The notes below the pieces were generated by a model, which saw only the letters and a list, made by a program, of their open reading frames with translations, did not search any database and was not told the origin of the DNA. A stretch of 17,135 nt of DNA. Origin: Bacteroidota bacterium. Its GTDB lineage: Bacteria > Bacteroidota > Bacteroidia > Flavobacteriales_F > PHOS-HE28. The stretch spans positions 1-17,135 of the forward strand of contig JAEZAU010000062.1 in assembly GCA_023430325.1 (NCBI GenBank). Reading direction: 5' to 3'. Of the stretch, positions 15,686-17,135 are shown in pieces (positions within the stretch are counted from its first letter, which is position 1; every line of letters begins with the position of its first letter). The translations under genes were made by a program, and so were the position numbers.

Positions 15686-16551
15686 TCAGCTGCGGCTGGT
15701 TCGCTTCGTGGGCTTCGGTTCCACTAACCTCACACCGTCCTCTTCGATCTCTACTTTACGCGTCTTGTACAACGCACCCAGCGCTTGCTTGAAAGCCTTT
15801 TTGCTCATGCCGAATTCAGCGTAGATCTCTTCGGGTGAACTCTTATCGTTGAATGGGAGGAAACCACCAGCACCCTTCAACCGCTTCACCAAAAGATCCG
15901 TGTTCGCATCATTGTACTGCCGGTAACCGATAGGCTGCAGCGTGATGTCCAGCTTGTTGTCCTCGCGGATCGTCTTTACATAGCCCGTGAGCCGGTCGCC
16001 CACGGATACCTGTTTGAAGATCTCGTTCGCATGCACCAGGCCGCCATGGGCATTGTTAACGATCACCGATAGACCGAGATCGCTTCGGCCGTGTACCAGC
16101 AGATCCACCGCTGACCCTGCCGTACCGTGAGGTGCCTGTTGTCCAGGAACCGATCGATGAACGTGCTTCCATGTATCCGGCCGGTCTCATCATTCAGCGT
16201 TACGCGCACAACGTACCAACGCTCTTCCATCAGGTCGCGTTGTTGCTCTTCATGCGGCACCAGCAGTTCGGGCTCCAGGCCCCAATCCATGTAAGCGCCC
16301 GCACGGTCCTCGTACAACATCTTCATGTTGGCGAATTCGCCCACCTGCGCCTTGGGCATGCGACGCGTGGCGATCGGCCGGCCATCCCGATCGTGATGCA
16401 CGAACACCTTGATCGGCTGGTCTATCGCATCCCCTGGACCTTCTTCTTCTTTTGGCAGCAGTACCTCGATATCGTCATCATCACCCAGCACCAGACCAGC
16501 ACCCGTCTTGCGAAGGATCTGCAGTTCCTGTATGCGCCCCATGCGTACCAT
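15686..16551 (-). pseudogene. cvfB: CvfB-like S1-domain RNA-binding protein, split by a frameshift
   Basis: Two overlapping frames together encode a CvfB (YitL-like) protein of about 288 residues, the usual length. The first frame (16551 to about 16116) has MGRIQELQILRKTGAGLVLG, RPIATRRMPKAQVGEFA, MDWGLEPELLVPHEEQQ and STFIDRFLDN. It then runs into a stop at 16063. The second frame (about 16116 to 15686) resumes with VDLLVHGRSDLGLSVIVNN and GDRLTGYVKTIREDNKLDIT, and ends with the winged-helix block SPEEIYAEFGMSKKAFKQAL. Adding one C to the CCC at 16115-16117 joins them as QGSAVDLLV, which fits the family. It is either a real one-base deletion or a sequencing error. CvfB proteins combine S1 RNA-binding domains with a winged helix. 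The start is ATG 16551 or 16542. Confidence 0.85.
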
Positions 16552-16619
16552 CGGCGTGAAGGTAGGGAGCTGATGGCGGTATCGGCGAAGGAGATCCAGG
16601 ACTTGAAATTTGTCATACA

Positions 16620-16627
16620 TATCTTTG
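16620..16627 (+). promoter_or_regulatory. Candidate -7 box for the toxin-antitoxin pair
   Basis: TATCTTTG is a perfect match to the Bacteroidota -7 consensus and ends 15 bases before the antitoxin ATG. A TTG at 16603-16605 is a possible -33 element, though its 14-base spacing is shorter than usual. AGGAG at 16636-16640 could add ribosome binding. Confidence 0.45.
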
Positions 16628-16642
16628 AAGGAAACAGGAGCC

Positions 16643-16873
16643 ATGGATGTCCGGGAAATAAAGAAGTCCATCATAAACCTTGTACAGAAGGAGAATGATC
16701 TGGATCGCCTGGAGACCATTTTAAGGTTGATGGAGAACGCACAGCGCGATCTTGGGCCGGATGACAGTTTGTTGTTGGATAGTGTTCTGATCGCTGAGCG
16801 CGAATATGCCGAGGGTAAAGGTGTAAGCCTGGAGGCAGCCCGAAGGATCATGAAGAAGGGTGGTGAACAGTGA
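16643..16873 (+). CDS. Predicted antitoxin of a ParE/RelE-type module
   Basis: The 76-residue acidic-basic helical protein (MDVREIKKSIINLVQKENDL; EAARRIMKKGG near the end) has no fold I can name. Its role is inferred from position: its stop overlaps the GTG start of a clear ParE/RelE toxin (GTGA), and its size, helical content and basic C-terminus fit a type II antitoxin. It should bind and neutralise the toxin and probably repress its own promoter. The ATG at 16643 has AGGAG 3-7 bases upstream and was preferred to an in-frame ATG at 16610, which lies upstream of the -7 box. It is divergent from the cvfB-like gene, with 91 bases between them. Confidence 0.7.
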   Translation: MDVREIKKSIINLVQKENDLDRLETILRLMENAQRDLGPDDSLLLDSVLIAEREYAEGKGVSLEAARRIMKKGGEQ

Positions 16874-17135
16874 AGGTCACTGTCTCTCCGCAGGCATTGA
16901 AGAGATTCAATGAGTCTTTGGATCTCCATCCGACAACCGATCTGCGATGGCGTGATCGGATCAGCGATCGAGTATTCGATCACGTGGAGTTACTCTCCAG
17001 ATATCCAGGTCTGGGGGCTATTGAGCCACAATTGGACCATTTGGAAATGGGACATCGCATGTTGGTCGTCGGTCATTTCAAGATCATTTATCGCATTCTG
17101 CCCGGTGAGATCATCGTACTCGATATCTTCGATTC
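16870..17135 (+). CDS. ParE/RelE-type toxin, 3' end beyond window
   Basis: A GTG start at 16870 overlaps the antitoxin stop and opens a frame to the window end, giving 88 residues. The segment HRMLVVGHFKIIYRILPGEI followed by IVLDIFD is the hallmark closing beta-sheet of ParE/RelE toxins. The N-terminal helices (PQALKRFNESLDL; RWRDRISDRVFDHVELL) fit the family as well. The usual end of about 95-100 residues would lie roughly 10 codons past the edge. ParE members poison gyrase and RelE members cleave ribosome-bound mRNA; the sequence here does not settle which. Confidence 0.85.
   Translation, partial: MKVTVSPQALKRFNESLDLHPTTDLRWRDRISDRVFDHVELLSRYPGLGAIEPQLDHLEMGHRMLVVGHFKIIYRILPGEIIVLDIFD

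Noticed and set aside
16552..16983. Upstream extension of the first cvfB frame
   Set aside because: It runs antisense through the antitoxin and toxin genes and precedes the family's normal start.

Overview
The window looks like chromosomal DNA of a moderately GC-rich member of the Bacteroidota, most likely Flavobacteriales-like. The evidence is a PorQ-type type IX secretion gene coupled to cmk, a long-form IspH, a DUF5723-type outer-membrane protein, a CvfB-like S1 protein, and candidate promoters with the Bacteroidota -7 box (TA-N2-TTTG, here often TA-N2-TTCG). No tRNA, rRNA, CRISPR array, transposase or phage gene was seen. Fourteen genes look intact, two are cut by the window ends, and one is broken by a frameshift.

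Left part (1-3873, + strand). The 3' end of a PhnA-family gene is followed by a 325-base gene-free stretch with two hairpins (one a strong terminator) and a copy of a dispersed repeat. Then come porQ and cmk (ATGA overlap), and a lipoprotein metallophosphoesterase overlapping a small predicted outer-membrane protein (ATGA overlap).

Middle (3870-7655, - strand). ispH, a small DUF1801-like gene and a GlgX-type glycogen debranching enzyme read leftward and meet the + strand genes tail to tail with a 4-base overlap. A GC-rich repeat fills most of the 242 bases between ispH and the next gene.

Right-middle (7898-13347, - strand). This is a tightly packed six-gene unit. A FutA/FbpA-like ferric-iron-binding lipoprotein, a double-domain permease and an ATPase form one iron importer. 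They are followed, through overlapping starts and stops, by a small TPR protein, a DUF2071 protein and a membrane-anchored DUF218 (YdcF/SanA-like) protein that appears to carry an inserted beta-rich carbohydrate-binding-like domain. A hairpin-containing repeat sits between permease and ATPase.

Right end (13421-17135). A DUF5723-like outer-membrane protein and an unrecognised secreted protein are divergently transcribed. A cvfB-like gene is split by what looks like a one-base deletion. The window ends in a ParE/RelE-type toxin-antitoxin pair whose toxin runs off the edge.

I see no clear new defence or mobile system. The best leads are the strong excess of CGATCG palindromes, the dispersed structured repeat, the DUF218 protein with an inserted domain, and the frameshifted cvfB.
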